A stretch of 46,054 nucleotides of DNA from Kangiellaceae bacterium (lineage in GTDB: Bacteria; Pseudomonadota; Gammaproteobacteria; Enterobacterales; Kangiellaceae): positions 1 to 46,054 of the forward strand of contig JADGFG010000002.1 of assembly GCA_016743995.1 (NCBI GenBank). The letters run 5' to 3'. The notes beneath the pieces are model-generated. The model was given only the letters and a program-made list of their open reading frames with translations, searched no databases and was not told where the DNA came from. A program made the position numbers and the translations under genes. This document shows, one piece after another, positions 35,123 through 44,924 of this stretch (positions are counted from its first letter, which is position 1; each line of letters starts with the position of its first letter).

Positions 35123-38100
35123 ATGAAGCTTTTAAACCAGAAACTCTTACTGCCGACAATTTTGTTGTCCTGTTTATCAGGTACTGTTTCAGCAAATTCA
35201 AACCCTGCAGCAAGTATTCAATCCACAACAGAACCTGGTGTTACTGACCGAATTATTGTCAAGTACCGAACGGGGTTATCTACGGCAGCATCTTCTTCCA
35301 TCAATAGAATATCAAGCCTGGCTTTTAGAACAGGAACAGCACTTAATCATGTTCGTTTTGACGCGTCTGGCGCTGAAATTCTAAAGCTTGGAAACATGAA
35401 GAATATTAATGAGCTTCAGAACATTATTGCTCAGATCGAATCGGACCCAGACGTCGAATATGCTGAACCCGACGCCATCATGTATCCAATGCTGACTCCA
35501 GATGATCCGCGATATACTGAGCAATGGCACTATTATGAAACAACTGGTGGTATCAATTTACCATCAGCATGGAATACCAGTACCGGTTCTGGGGTCACTG
35601 TTGCGGTCGTTGACACTGGCTTTCGTCCACATGCCGATTTAAACAATAATATCGTTGCTGGTTACGATATGATTTCAGATCCGACAATGGCTCGAGACGG
35701 TAATGGCCGAGACGCAGACGCTCGTGATGAAGGCGACTGGGTTAATGCCGGAGATTGTGGCGGTGGGCGACCCAGCTACAATCAAAGTAGTAGCTGGCAT
35801 GGAACACATGTCGCTGGAACGATTGCTGCTGTCAGCAATAATAATACTGGCGTTGCAGGCGTCGCTTTTAATGCAAAAATTGTCCCGGTAAGAGTATTAG
35901 GTCGATGTGGCGGATATAGTTCTGACATCTCTGACGGCATTATCTGGGCTGCTGGTGGAAACGTTAGTGGCGCACCTGCTAATGCAAATCCGGCTAAAGT
36001 TATTAACATGAGCCTGGGCGGCCTTGGAGCATGTTCTGCTACCTATCAAAATGCAATCAATCAGGCCAGAAGTCTTGGTGCGACTGTCATTGTTGCAGCA
36101 GGAAATGCCGGTCAGAACGCCTACAATACGCAGCCAGCTAACTGTAATGGTGTAGTCACCGTCGCAGCGACAACTCGTTCAGGCGGACGCTCTTCCTTTT
36201 CTAACTATGGCTCAGTTGTAGATATTGCAGCACCGGGTTCAAATATTTTGTCAACCTGGAACAATGGCTCCTACGCCCCGGGAAATGATACCTACAAAAG
36301 CATGAACGGAACCAGTATGGCGACTCCTCATGTTGCTGGCCTGGCTGCACTTTTATACGCAGCCAGCCCGGGTATCTCTCCTGATACTGTCGAATCAACT
36401 CTGAAAACAACTGCACGTAGTTTTCCTGCAAGTTGTAACCAGTGTGGCTACGGAATAGTAGACGCTACAGCCGCAGTTGCAGCCGTCAGCTCTGGTGGAA
36501 ACCAACAGCCTGTTGCTATTGCAAATGGTCCTTTTAATGTTTCGGTTAATACAAACATCAATTTTGATGGTTCAGGATCACACGATCCTGATGGCAGTAT
36601 TACCGCCTATGCCTGGGATTTTGGCGATGGTGCGGTTAGTAATCTGGTTAGCCCTGCTCATAGTTATGCAACAGCCGGAGCTTATGCGATTACACTCACT
36701 GTAACAGATAACAGGGGAGCAACCTCGAACACAACCACCAGCGCAACCATTACTGACACTCCAACTAATGGTTTGGAAAATGGTGTAGCCGTCAATGGAC
36801 TAACAGCTAATACCGGAAGTTTTGTCAAATATTATATCGATGTTCCCGCCGGTGCTTCAGATCTACAAATTGCAATCAGCGGTGGTAGTGGCGACGCCGA
36901 CCTTTACACAAAACATGGCACAGAACCTACCGATAATAGCTATAGTTGTCGCCCTTATGCAGGTGGAAATACGGAAAACTGTGGTGTAACAACGCCAGCT
37001 TCTGGACGCTGGTACATTAATATCAAAGCTTTTAATACTTTTAGCGGTTTACAGTTAGTAGCCAGTTATAATGCCTCGCCAACTAATGAAGCACCAATAG
37101 CCAACGCCAATGGTCCTTACTCTGGTGTTGAAGGAACTGCAGTCAACTTTAGTAGTCAGGGCTCTAGTGATCCTGATGGCAACATCACTGGTTATCTTTG
37201 GGATTTTGGTGACGGCACAACAAGTACTCAACCGGACCCTGCTCACACCTACAGTCGTGCTGGTGACTACCCGGTTAGTTTGAGTGTCACAGATAATAAA
37301 AACCTGACAACAACCACTAACACTACTGCCGCAATTTCTTCAGCCATAACGAATAAAGCACCAATAGCAGTTGCAAATGGTCCCTATACTTCAGAGATCA
37401 ATATACCGATTACTTTTGACAGCACTGGCTCAAATGATCCCGATGGTAGTATTGTCAGTTACAGCTGGAACTTTGGTGATGGCACGAGTAGTAATGGCGC
37501 TACACCAGCACATACTTATACTAACCCGGGTAATTACACAGCAACGCTCACTGTCAGCGACAATCAGAACGTAACAGGAACAGCATCGGCACAAGTTACA
37601 ATTAGTGATTCCGGTACTGGTAATGCTTTGCAAAATGGCGTTACAAAAACAGGTGTTTCAGCTGCTACAGGTGCATTCGCGAAGTTTTATATAGACTTAC
37701 CTGCTAACGCTTCTAATCTCAATATAGAAATAAGTGGTGGAACGGGCGATGCTGATATGTATGTACAACATGGAACCGAACCTACAGACAGCAGTTACAC
37801 TTGCCGCCCTTATGCGGGCGGTAATAGCGAAGTTTGTAATGAAGCCAACCCCTCTTCCGGACGTTGGTTTATTAACCTGAAAGCCTTTTCTGGCTTTACT
37901 AACGTTAACCTGTTAGCTACCTATTCGACTGGTTCTGGAAATGCCTCACCAATTGCCGCAGTGAATGGTCCATACAATTCAACGATTGGAAGCGCCATAA
38001 ACTTTGATAGCACCGGCTCTAATGACACTGACGGAAATATTGTGAGTTATAACTGGGACTTTGGCGATGGCACCAGTAGCAGTTCTGCTAACCCCAGTCA

Positions 38101-38557
38101 TAGTTATAATAATCTGGGGACTTATACTGTTACGTTAACCGTTACTGATAACCAGAACGCAACAGGAACTGCCAGCACGACAGCAAACATTACAGACGGT
38201 AATGGAGGCGGACTGGTTAATGCCTGTAATACGCAAACACCAACGGACTACGTTAGCATCTCTACAGGAGTTCCTGCCTGTGTGACATCAAGCAATTCAG
38301 CAAGCAACATGTTTTACTTCTACTTTGATGTTGCTGCTGGCACTTCGCAACTCACCATAAAAACTGAACATGGTACGGGGAATGTGGATTTGTATTACAG
38401 TAACAGCGGTTGGCCGACTACCACGAGTTACACTCAGCTTTCCAGTTTAGCAGGAAATGCCGAGTCAATTACGGTTGTCAACCCAACAAGTGGCTGGAAC
38501 TATATCATGCTACATGGTGCTCATAGTAACGTCACTGTTCAAATGGACTCACAGTAA
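35123..38557 (+). CDS. Secreted subtilisin-like serine protease with PKD and PPC repeats
   Basis: This 1144-residue preproenzyme has a signal peptide (1 to about 24, cut after VSA), an I9-like propeptide (about 40-122) and a peptidase S8 domain (about 140-455). The catalytic triad is Asp164 (VAVVDTG), His226 (WHGTHVAG) and Ser398 (MNGTSMATPHVAG), with oxyanion Asn328. The C-terminal modules, in order, are PKD (about 460-545), PPC (555-650), PKD (655-740), PKD (745-828), PPC (835-935), PKD (940-1025) and a last PPC-like domain (1040-1144). PPC domains are often removed during maturation; PKD domains may bind polymers. It is probably an extracellular scavenging protease of marine type. It has no link to respiration that I can see. 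AGGAG lies 11 nt before the ATG. Confidence 0.93.
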   Translation: MKLLNQKLLLPTILLSCLSGTVSANSNPAASIQSTTEPGVTDRIIVKYRTGLSTAASSSINRISSLAFRTGTALNHVRFDASGAEILKLGNMKNINELQNIIAQIESDPDVEYAEPDAIMYPMLTPDDPRYTEQWHYYETTGGINLPSAWNTSTGSGVTVAVVDTGFRPHADLNNNIVAGYDMISDPTMARDGNGRDADARDEGDWVNAGDCGGGRPSYNQSSSWHGTHVAGTIAAVSNNNTGVAGVAFNAKIVPVRVLGRCGGYSSDISDGIIWAAGGNVSGAPANANPAKVINMSLGGLGACSATYQNAINQARSLGATVIVAAGNAGQNAYNTQPANCNGVVTVAATTRSGGRSSFSNYGSVVDIAAPGSNILSTWNNGSYAPGNDTYKSMNGTSMATPHVAGLAALLYAASPGISPDTVESTLKTTARSFPASCNQCGYGIVDATAAVAAVSSGGNQQPVAIANGPFNVSVNTNINFDGSGSHDPDGSITAYAWDFGDGAVSNLVSPAHSYATAGAYAITLTVTDNRGATSNTTTSATITDTPTNGLENGVAVNGLTANTGSFVKYYIDVPAGASDLQIAISGGSGDADLYTKHGTEPTDNSYSCRPYAGGNTENCGVTTPASGRWYINIKAFNTFSGLQLVASYNASPTNEAPIANANGPYSGVEGTAVNFSSQGSSDPDGNITGYLWDFGDGTTSTQPDPAHTYSRAGDYPVSLSVTDNKNLTTTTNTTAAISSAITNKAPIAVANGPYTSEINIPITFDSTGSNDPDGSIVSYSWNFGDGTSSNGATPAHTYTNPGNYTATLTVSDNQNVTGTASAQVTISDSGTGNALQNGVTKTGVSAATGAFAKFYIDLPANASNLNIEISGGTGDADMYVQHGTEPTDSSYTCRPYAGGNSEVCNEANPSSGRWFINLKAFSGFTNVNLLATYSTGSGNASPIAAVNGPYNSTIGSAINFDSTGSNDTDGNIVSYNWDFGDGTSSSSANPSHSYNNLGTYTVTLTVTDNQNATGTASTTANITDGNGGGLVNACNTQTPTDYVSISTGVPACVTSSNSASNMFYFYFDVAAGTSQLTIKTEHGTGNVDLYYSNSGWPTTTSYTQLSSLAGNAESITVVNPTSGWNYIMLHGAHSNVTVQMDSQ

Positions 38558-38624
38558 CAACATCAGGAAAAGAAAGGCTTTTTACAATGCTCAGACGTTA
38601 ACCATAAAGCCTTTCAACAAAATT

Positions 38625-38655
38625 AAAGCCTGAACGATTATTCAGGCTTTTTTTT
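38625..38655 (+). terminator. Rho-independent terminator after the subtilase gene
   Basis: Perfect arms AAAGCCTGAA (38625-38634) and TTCAGGCTTT (38641-38650) are followed by a run of eight Ts that includes the end of the stem. This is the clearest intrinsic terminator in the window. Confidence 0.85.
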
Positions 38656-38698
38656 GATAATAAAAACTTTAATAACTATCATCTTAATGAAATCACTT

Positions 38699-39172
38699 TT
38701 ATGCCTGACGAGCAAAGTGAGAATAATGGTTTCTGTCAGTCAGTTTGGCAAATTCTGTCCGGCTTAAGTGAAACAACGTTTTATGGTCTCCTGCTTCCAG
38801 ATAAATATCAGATTCCCTTGTCAGACTATCTTCATAAACGGAGTTAATGTAATAGGCATCACCGTTAGCCGGTACCGCGCCAAATTCACAATCATTAAAT
38901 AATGGTGAGACTTCTTCTTCACTGAGCAAACGAAAAGTTGCTTTAAAACACTCGTTTAGCCAGAGTAAACTGATTTTATAGTCGGCAGGCAAAATTGCGA
39001 CCAGTTTCTTTCCCTGATGGTCTTCCAGAACAATCGCTTTGGCGAGCTGGTGTAACGGAACTTTTGCTGATACCGCGCTAGCAGTCGAGCTCATACTGGC
39101 TGGGTGAGCAATCGTTTGATAATTCACTCCATTTTTATCAAGATAATCACTTAATCTGACGGGATGGGACAT
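38699..39172 (-). CDS. YbaK/ProX-type aminoacyl-tRNA deacylase domain protein
   Basis: This 157-residue single-domain protein of the YbaK/aminoacyl-tRNA-editing family hydrolyses mischarged tRNAs in trans in characterised members. Family features are the IAHPASMSSTASAVSAKVP region, the conserved lysine in LAKAIVLEDHQGKKLVAILPA and the FGAVPANGDAYYINSVYEDSL block. I start it at ATG 39172, since GAGG lies 6 nt upstream; an ATG at 39184 overlaps that site. The substrate cannot be read from sequence. Confidence 0.85.
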   Translation of the reverse strand: MSHPVRLSDYLDKNGVNYQTIAHPASMSSTASAVSAKVPLHQLAKAIVLEDHQGKKLVAILPADYKISLLWLNECFKATFRLLSEEEVSPLFNDCEFGAVPANGDAYYINSVYEDSLTRESDIYLEAGDHKTLFHLSRTEFAKLTDRNHYSHFARQA

Positions 39173-39388
39173 ACTGCACCTCATAAATACTCATTGATTT
39201 AATTCTATTTCGATAATTTATCGGATTTAAAATTGCAAACGGGATAGAACTCCCATATATCAATTATAGATTCAATCAGCACAGCCTTCCTGCACAGTTT
39301 CAGCTCGTAAAAACTCCTTCTATAAACAGACGGGTAATGATTAATTAGTTATTTATAGATAATTACCAGGCACCTCACACTGACTCAG

Positions 39389-40123
39389 TTACTTTTTAGC
39401 GATCATAACCATCTGATGACAATGCCAGGGATCAATTTTTTCCAGAACAGGCTGCATAAAATTAGGAAATGGATATAAACCAAACCCATAACCTTTTACT
39501 TCCTGAAAGCCAAGCATTTTAATATAAGACATCAACACACGATAGCTAAAAACAACAAGATGACGATGCACAGGCGTATCTCCTTCGGTATCTGTTATTA
39601 ATGACTCATCCCTGACTCGAAATAATTCTTCCTGCTTTTGCAAAACATCAGAATCCGGATGCGGTCCGGAAGATGGCATTTTTCCCATCAGAATTAATGC
39701 AGCCGTAAAAAAAGTACTGATGTTAGGCGTTAAAATGACCAGACTACCTTCCTTTTTTAAAACCCGGTGACATTCTTTCAGATAACGACATGGATTTAAC
39801 AAGTGCTCAAGCAATGACAAACCAAATACACATTGAAATTGATTATCTGAAAACGGAAGTGCTTTATTAAGATCTCCCTGACGAACATTCAAATTATTCT
39901 TCTGGGCATCCATAACCGCGTCCTGACTCCACTCAATTCCATGATATAAGCTTTTGGCGAGGGGGTATCTCTGGTTAATCAATTCAAACATACGTCCACG
40001 GCTTGCGCCACAATCCAGACACTCACCTCCTTTTTCTAACGAAGCGACTATTTCATTTTGAGCTAATGAATAAGCTTCATCCATAGTTCGCAGGTAGAGT
40101 CCCTTAAAATATTTTTGCAACAT
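39389..40123 (-). CDS. Class I SAM-dependent methyltransferase
   Basis: The protein has 244 residues. Motif I reads CLDCGASRGRMFELI, an acidic residue follows in YHGIEWSQDA, and FSDNQFQCVFGLSLLEHLLNPCRYLKECHRVLKKEGSLVILTP is the Methyltransf_11-type core. The last 90 residues carry hydrophobic and aromatic stretches seen in methyltransferases of cell-surface or lipid substrates. AAGG lies upstream of the ATG. The substrate is unknown and neighbours give no clue. The 216-bp gap to the deacylase gene holds no clear element. Confidence 0.85.
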   Translation of the reverse strand: MLQKYFKGLYLRTMDEAYSLAQNEIVASLEKGGECLDCGASRGRMFELINQRYPLAKSLYHGIEWSQDAVMDAQKNNLNVRQGDLNKALPFSDNQFQCVFGLSLLEHLLNPCRYLKECHRVLKKEGSLVILTPNISTFFTAALILMGKMPSSGPHPDSDVLQKQEELFRVRDESLITDTEGDTPVHRHLVVFSYRVLMSYIKMLGFQEVKGYGFGLYPFPNFMQPVLEKIDPWHCHQMVMIAKK

Positions 40124-40210
40124 ATCTAAACCTTGATCAGTATTGAGCCAATCAAGATAACATATAAATGCAGGATAAAAAATGTGAAAGCCTGACTTAA
40201 ATCGACTGAG

Positions 40211-40792
40211 TCAGAGTAAAGCAAACTTTTTTATATCACTTTCAACACCTGATAGCCTGACATATAATTCAACTTGATATTTTTTTTCAAGATGTTCTAC
40301 CAACTGTTTAGCATCTATCTTAGATTTAAAAGTACTCAATATGACTCGATAGACAGGTATATTAATTTCGTTGCCAACAATAATTTGACTCCCCAACCCC
40401 AAAGCAGATAGTTTTAATTGAAAGTTCTTCGCATTTTCATATTTGTTAAATAAACCTGCCTGGACCACATAGCTGCGTCTGTCATTTAATGACTTTAATT
40501 CTACCGTTGAAACTCTTTCATTATTATCAGTTTCTTCAATACCCTCAAATTTAACACTAACATCCTCTCGTTGCTTGCTTATGCCCGAAACTACTTTTGG
40601 CTGTTGGTAAACTAACTCCTGCTCAGAGCTTGCTACATGATGTTTTTTGTCTTCGTTTCCATTTTCTACTCTATTCTCTAGTCTGAAATTATCAGCAATA
40701 AAAAAACCTGAAATAAAACATAACAGAGGAAATAGAGCTAATATAGCGAATAAATTCCTGACATCATTTTTTGAAAGTTGTAATGTTCTCAT
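40211..40792 (-). CDS. Single-span membrane protein with a C-terminal SPOR domain
   Basis: This 193-residue protein has a short cytoplasmic N-terminus, one transmembrane helix (about 14-34), a charged linker, and a SPOR domain (about 106-182: SYVVQAGLFNKYENAKNFQLKLSALGLGSQI, then VYRVILSTFKSKIDAKQLVEHLEKKY). SPOR domains bind denuded septal peptidoglycan, so the protein is likely periplasm-facing and division-associated, like DamX or FtsN-type proteins. It stands alone. Confidence 0.82.
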   Translation of the reverse strand: MRTLQLSKNDVRNLFAILALFPLLCFISGFFIADNFRLENRVENGNEDKKHHVASSEQELVYQQPKVVSGISKQREDVSVKFEGIEETDNNERVSTVELKSLNDRRSYVVQAGLFNKYENAKNFQLKLSALGLGSQIIVGNEINIPVYRVILSTFKSKIDAKQLVEHLEKKYQVELYVRLSGVESDIKKFALL

Positions 40793-41021
40793 TGTAATTT
40801 CCTCAGTATTGAGTCAATTAATTGACGTATTTAAGGTGAAGCAATATATAGACCAGCAAACAGAATTAAAAACTAATAAAGCAACAAAGCGCAGAATAAA
40901 TCCAAATAAAAGCAGAAATATCTCTATCAAACAATAAGTCATTTAACTGCATGTTTATCGTACAATTTTAATCTCTAAAGCAAAACAATCGTATTCTATG
41001 TAAAGAGTGTCAGTTATCAAC

Positions 41022-41068
41022 TTGCTCATTTTGTCTGGATTGTTATAATGCCTTTAATGATAATCATT
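41022..41068 (+). promoter_or_regulatory. fbpA promoter with Fur-type operator
   Basis: A -35-like TTGCTC (41022-41027) and a perfect -10 TATAAT (41044-41049) are 16 bp apart. The inferred start point (about 41056) falls on AATGATAATCATT (41056-41068), a perfect 13-bp match to the centre of the 19-bp Fur consensus. Iron-replete repression by Fur is the obvious reading. The remaining 220 bp back to the SPOR gene show no other feature. Confidence 0.75.
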
Positions 41069-41086
41069 GCTATTCAGGATAATTAA

Positions 41087-42085
41087 ATGAAGTATTATGT
41101 AAGTGCGCTTTTCGTTTTACTATCTTCCGCGCTACAGGCTGCTGAAGAGGTTAATATTTACTCTTATCGACAAGCTTTTCTGGTTAAGCCAGTTGTTGAA
41201 GAATTTACTAAGGAAACAGGTATTAAGGTTAATATACTGTTTACCAAAAAAGGACTGGCTGAACGTTTAAAACGTGAAGGCAAGCATTCTAAAGCAGATA
41301 TCGTGCTCACAACCGATATCAGCCGATTAATGGAACTGACTGACAAAGGCTTAACCCAACCCGTTACTAACAAAAACATAGATAAGAATATTCCTGCTAA
41401 TTTGCGAGATGATGATCATCACTGGTTCGCATTGACAACTCGAGTAAGAAATATTTATGCTTCCAAAGACAAAATTGGAAAAATTGATATTCGTTATGAA
41501 GACCTGGCTGACAGTAAATATAAAGGAAAAATATGTACTCGAAGTGGGAAGCATCCTTACACGGTAGCCCTGGTTTCTTCGATGATAGCGCATCACGGCT
41601 ATGAATCTGCCAAAACCTGGTTAACTGGAGTGAAAGCCAACCTTGCACGTAAACCACAGGGAAATGATCGCGGTCAGGTAAAAGCAATTAAAGAAGGGAT
41701 TTGTGAACTTGCATTAGGTAACAGCTATTATTTCGGTAAAATGCTAAAAGACAAAAAACAACAGGCCTGGGCCAACGCCGTTGAACTACTCTTCCCTAAT
41801 CAGGCAGATCGTGGCGCACACGTAAACGTTAGCGGAATGGCTTTGACAAAATACGCACCCAATAAAGCTGCGGCAATCAAGTTAATGGAATATTTAACCA
41901 GTAACAAAGCACAACAGCTCTATGCAGAAGTTAACATGGAATATCCGGTTAAAACGGATGTAAAACCTTCAAAACTGGTTGCTTCCTGGGGAAAATTCAA
42001 ATCAGACCAGCTGGCAATGTCCAAAATTGCTAAAAATAGAGGGTTAGCATTAAAATTAATTGATCAGGTTAAGTTTGATCTTTAA
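41087..42085 (+). CDS. fbpA: Iron(III) ABC transporter periplasmic binding protein FbpA/FutA
   Basis: This 332-residue precursor has a signal peptide (1 to about 18, cut after LQA) and a two-lobed periplasmic binding fold starting EEVNIYSYRQ. The paired tyrosines Tyr214-Tyr215 (GNSYYFG) match the iron-coordinating tyrosines of FbpA/FutA, and VNVSGMALTKYAPN is conserved. It binds ferric iron in the periplasm and delivers it to FbpB. It is first of three genes, with a Fur-type site in front. Confidence 0.93.
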   Translation: MKYYVSALFVLLSSALQAAEEVNIYSYRQAFLVKPVVEEFTKETGIKVNILFTKKGLAERLKREGKHSKADIVLTTDISRLMELTDKGLTQPVTNKNIDKNIPANLRDDDHHWFALTTRVRNIYASKDKIGKIDIRYEDLADSKYKGKICTRSGKHPYTVALVSSMIAHHGYESAKTWLTGVKANLARKPQGNDRGQVKAIKEGICELALGNSYYFGKMLKDKKQQAWANAVELLFPNQADRGAHVNVSGMALTKYAPNKAAAIKLMEYLTSNKAQQLYAEVNMEYPVKTDVKPSKLVASWGKFKSDQLAMSKIAKNRGLALKLIDQVKFDL

Positions 42086-42140
42086 TAATTAACTCGATTT
42101 AAGTAAGATGGGCATCAGACTAAATTAATCAAATTTATCG

Positions 42141-43772
42141 ATGTCCATTCGATTAAACAAACAATGGTCAGTATTCAGCTGGCTACTGGCTCTTTTATTA
42201 TTCACCCCTTTGCTCTCTATCATCTGGCAATCATTTGCAGATGATCAGGCAATATTCAGTCATCTGTGGAATTCTGTTCTTCCTGATTACCTGATTAATT
42301 CATTGCTGGTTGTTCTAGGGGTTGTCAGTGTCTCGTTTTTATTCGGTGTTTCAACAGCCTGGCTTGTAGTGATGTGCCAATTCCCCGGGCGTCAATTCTT
42401 TGTATGGTCTTTAATGCTTCCTCTGGCGATGCCAGCTTATGTGGTTGCCTATATCTACACTGATTTAATGGAATGTGCCGGACCACTGCAAAGTTGGTTA
42501 CGTCAATTTTTTCAATCGGATACAGCAGCTCCAGTTTGCCTTTTTGAGTTTCGCTCAGTTTCCGGCTCTATTCTGGTATTATCTCTGGTCCTTTATCCTT
42601 ATGTTTATCTGTTAGCTCGAACCACTTTTCTGGAACAAAGTAACTCCCTTTTACAAACAGCCAGAGTGCTGGGCTGCTCGCCCTGGCAAAGTTTTTATAA
42701 AGTCTCGCTCCCCATGGCTCGCCCCGCAATAATGGTAGCCCTGACATTAGTGGCTATGGAAACACTGGCTGATTTTGCTGTGGTTAATTATTTTGCAGTT
42801 CCCACTATAACTACCGCTGTCTATGATACCTGGTTGGGTTATGGAAATCTGGCGGCAGCCGCAAGACTTTCAGCTTTAATGTTGATTTCAATTTTTATAC
42901 TGGTTGCCATAGAACGGGCTGGACGAACAAAACAGAGGCACTATCAAAAAACGACTGGTCAGGACAAAAAACAAAGATATCAATTATCAGGACCTAAAGC
43001 TGGGTTTGCATTATTCATTTGCTTAAGTCTTTTCAGTGCGGCATTCGTACTGCCCTTTGTTAATCTGATAAATTTTGCTTATCATTATTTTGAACAATCC
43101 TGGACCAGTGAATTTTTCAATTACAGTGTTAATAGTTTTATGTTGGCCATCATGGTCTGTTTTATCTGTTTATTAACTGGACTTCTACTAGCCAGTTTTA
43201 AACGCCTGTCTAATAAGACTTCCTCTATTATTCCAGCAAGACTGGCCAGCACAGGTTACGCTTTACCAGGGACTGTGTTAGCGATAGGCATATTGATTCC
43301 ATTAAGTTTATTGGATCACAGTATTAATCAGATAGCAGAATGGTTTAATAGTGATGGCCCAGGTCTGATTTTTTCTGGTAGCTTATTTGCTATTACAGCC
43401 GGATACGTTGTCAGGTTTTCTGCTATCAGCATAGGCTCTATTGAAGCAAGCTTAACCAAAATTTCACCTTCCATTGATATGGTGAGTGTCACTTCAGGTT
43501 TATCTCCTCTAAAAATGTTATTCAGAGTACACTTGCCTTTAGTCAGAAAAGGCGTAATTGCAGCCGCTCTTCTGGTTTTTATCGAATCAATGAAGGAACT
43601 TCCTGCCGCATTATTATTAAGACCTTTTGGTTTCGAAACTCTGGCGACCTATGTTTATCAATTTGTTTCTGACGAACAACTGGAACATGGTGCTCTCGCA
43701 GCCATTGTAATCGTTTTGTTGGGCTTAATTCCTTTAATCTTTTTAAATCGTTCGCTTGAGAAACTGCATTAA
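42141..43772 (+). CDS. fbpB: Iron(III) ABC transporter permease FbpB
   Basis: This 543-residue permease is a tandem duplication of two six-helix units. Each has the ABC coupling (EAA-type) loop: ARVLGCSPWQSFYKVSLPMARPAI in the first half and VSVTSGLSPLKMLFRVHLPLVRKGVI in the second. Length is normal for FbpB/AfuB. The stop overlaps the fbpC start by 1 bp (TAATG). A weak ribosome site at the ATG suggests expression from the fbpA transcript. Confidence 0.94.
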   Translation: MSIRLNKQWSVFSWLLALLLFTPLLSIIWQSFADDQAIFSHLWNSVLPDYLINSLLVVLGVVSVSFLFGVSTAWLVVMCQFPGRQFFVWSLMLPLAMPAYVVAYIYTDLMECAGPLQSWLRQFFQSDTAAPVCLFEFRSVSGSILVLSLVLYPYVYLLARTTFLEQSNSLLQTARVLGCSPWQSFYKVSLPMARPAIMVALTLVAMETLADFAVVNYFAVPTITTAVYDTWLGYGNLAAAARLSALMLISIFILVAIERAGRTKQRHYQKTTGQDKKQRYQLSGPKAGFALFICLSLFSAAFVLPFVNLINFAYHYFEQSWTSEFFNYSVNSFMLAIMVCFICLLTGLLLASFKRLSNKTSSIIPARLASTGYALPGTVLAIGILIPLSLLDHSINQIAEWFNSDGPGLIFSGSLFAITAGYVVRFSAISIGSIEASLTKISPSIDMVSVTSGLSPLKMLFRVHLPLVRKGVIAAALLVFIESMKELPAALLLRPFGFETLATYVYQFVSDEQLEHGALAAIVIVLLGLIPLIFLNRSLEKLH

Positions 43773-44803
43773 TGACTCAATTAACCATCAATCAGCTCAC
43801 CTGTAATTACGAGAACCAGCCGGTAATTCAGAATCTTTCTCTAAAACTGGCCAAAAATGAAATCATTGCCTTATTAGGTCCCAGTGGATGCGGTAAAACA
43901 ACTTTGTTAAAAGCAGTAGCAGGTCTTCAATCCATTCATGAAGGAGAAATAAAAATAGCGGACAAGTTAGTTACCTCCCCTTCCTTTGTGCTTCCAAGCG
44001 AAAAAAGAAAAATCGGAATGATTTTCCAGGATTATGCGCTATTTCCTCATATGAATGTCATCGATAATATTGCATTTGGCATTCATCACCTAAGCAAAGA
44101 AAAACAGCAACAAATATCGCTTGATATGCTAAAAATGGTAAAGCTGGAAAACTTTGCTAAACGTTTTCCTTATGAGCTATCAGGAGGTCAACAACAAAGA
44201 GTCGCTATTGCCAGAGCACTCGCCCATAAGCCGGAACTGATGTTACTTGATGAACCTTTTTCAAATATTGACAGTCAATCCAGAACCGAAATAATGTTTG
44301 AAATTCGTAGTATACTTAAGCAACAAAAGGTTGCCGCCATATTTGTAACTCATAGCAAAGATGAGGCATTTATATTTGCAGATAAAGTCGCTATATTTAA
44401 TCATGGAAAAATTGAACAGTTTGGCTCAGCGCAAGACTTATACTCCCGCCCCGTATCAGATTATGTTGCAAGCTTTATGGGGAAAACAAACTACCTTTCC
44501 ATTATAAACAGCCATAAAAATGAAGTTAAAACGCGAATAGGAAAGATAAGCTGTAATAATACAGAGAGTGATTTTAAAAACAAAAAGCAGTTAATGCTAC
44601 GTCCAGAACAGCTAAAAATATTACCTGCTAACAACAGCGACTTTAAAATTCTTAACCGTTTTTTCTGTGGCGGTCACTGGAACTATCATATCATTGATAT
44701 CAGAGAAGAAAATGCAATCCTGGAGGCCTACTCATCGAAGTTATATGCAAATGAGCTTTTTGTAACCTTCGAAGTTAAAGACCACTCCCTGGTTACCTAT
44801 TAA
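43772..44803 (+). CDS. fbpC: Iron(III) ABC transporter ATP-binding protein FbpC
   Basis: The protein has 343 residues. Walker A is GPSGCGKTT (36-44), the Q-loop is IFQDYALFPH, the signature is LSGGQQQR, Walker B is LMLLDEPFSNID, and the switch His is in FVTHSKDEA. The C-terminal 100 residues form the regulatory TOBE-like region, with the LRPEQLKIL block. It powers FbpB. Its last codons contain CCCTGGTTAC, repeated 132 bp further on. Confidence 0.95.
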   Translation: MTQLTINQLTCNYENQPVIQNLSLKLAKNEIIALLGPSGCGKTTLLKAVAGLQSIHEGEIKIADKLVTSPSFVLPSEKRKIGMIFQDYALFPHMNVIDNIAFGIHHLSKEKQQQISLDMLKMVKLENFAKRFPYELSGGQQQRVAIARALAHKPELMLLDEPFSNIDSQSRTEIMFEIRSILKQQKVAAIFVTHSKDEAFIFADKVAIFNHGKIEQFGSAQDLYSRPVSDYVASFMGKTNYLSIINSHKNEVKTRIGKISCNNTESDFKNKKQLMLRPEQLKILPANNSDFKILNRFFCGGHWNYHIIDIREENAILEAYSSKLYANELFVTFEVKDHSLVTY

Positions 44804-44810
44804 AGCCCCC

Positions 44811-44915
44811 CAACAATATCTACACTACACAGCAATATCTACACAACAATATAGTGCTCGCACAATGATATGTCCTCACACAACAAAATAGTATTCGTGC
44901 TACGAAACAATATAA
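44811..44915. repeat. Degenerate CAATAT-rich repeats between convergent genes
   Basis: Six variants of a CAATAT word (starting 44814, 44833, 44847, 44863, 44884 and 44908) lie in about 100 bp, with C/A-rich spacers of uneven length. The tract is flanked by direct copies of CCCTGGTTAC (44787-44796 and 44919-44928). I see no hairpin strong enough to call a terminator. Confidence 0.45.
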
Positions 44916-44924
44916 AAACCCTGG

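Noticed and set aside
34968..35228. Minus-strand open frame with repeated CLMVKY
   Set aside because: The repeat is just the translated 24-bp tandem duplication. The frame overlaps the start of the protease gene on the other strand.
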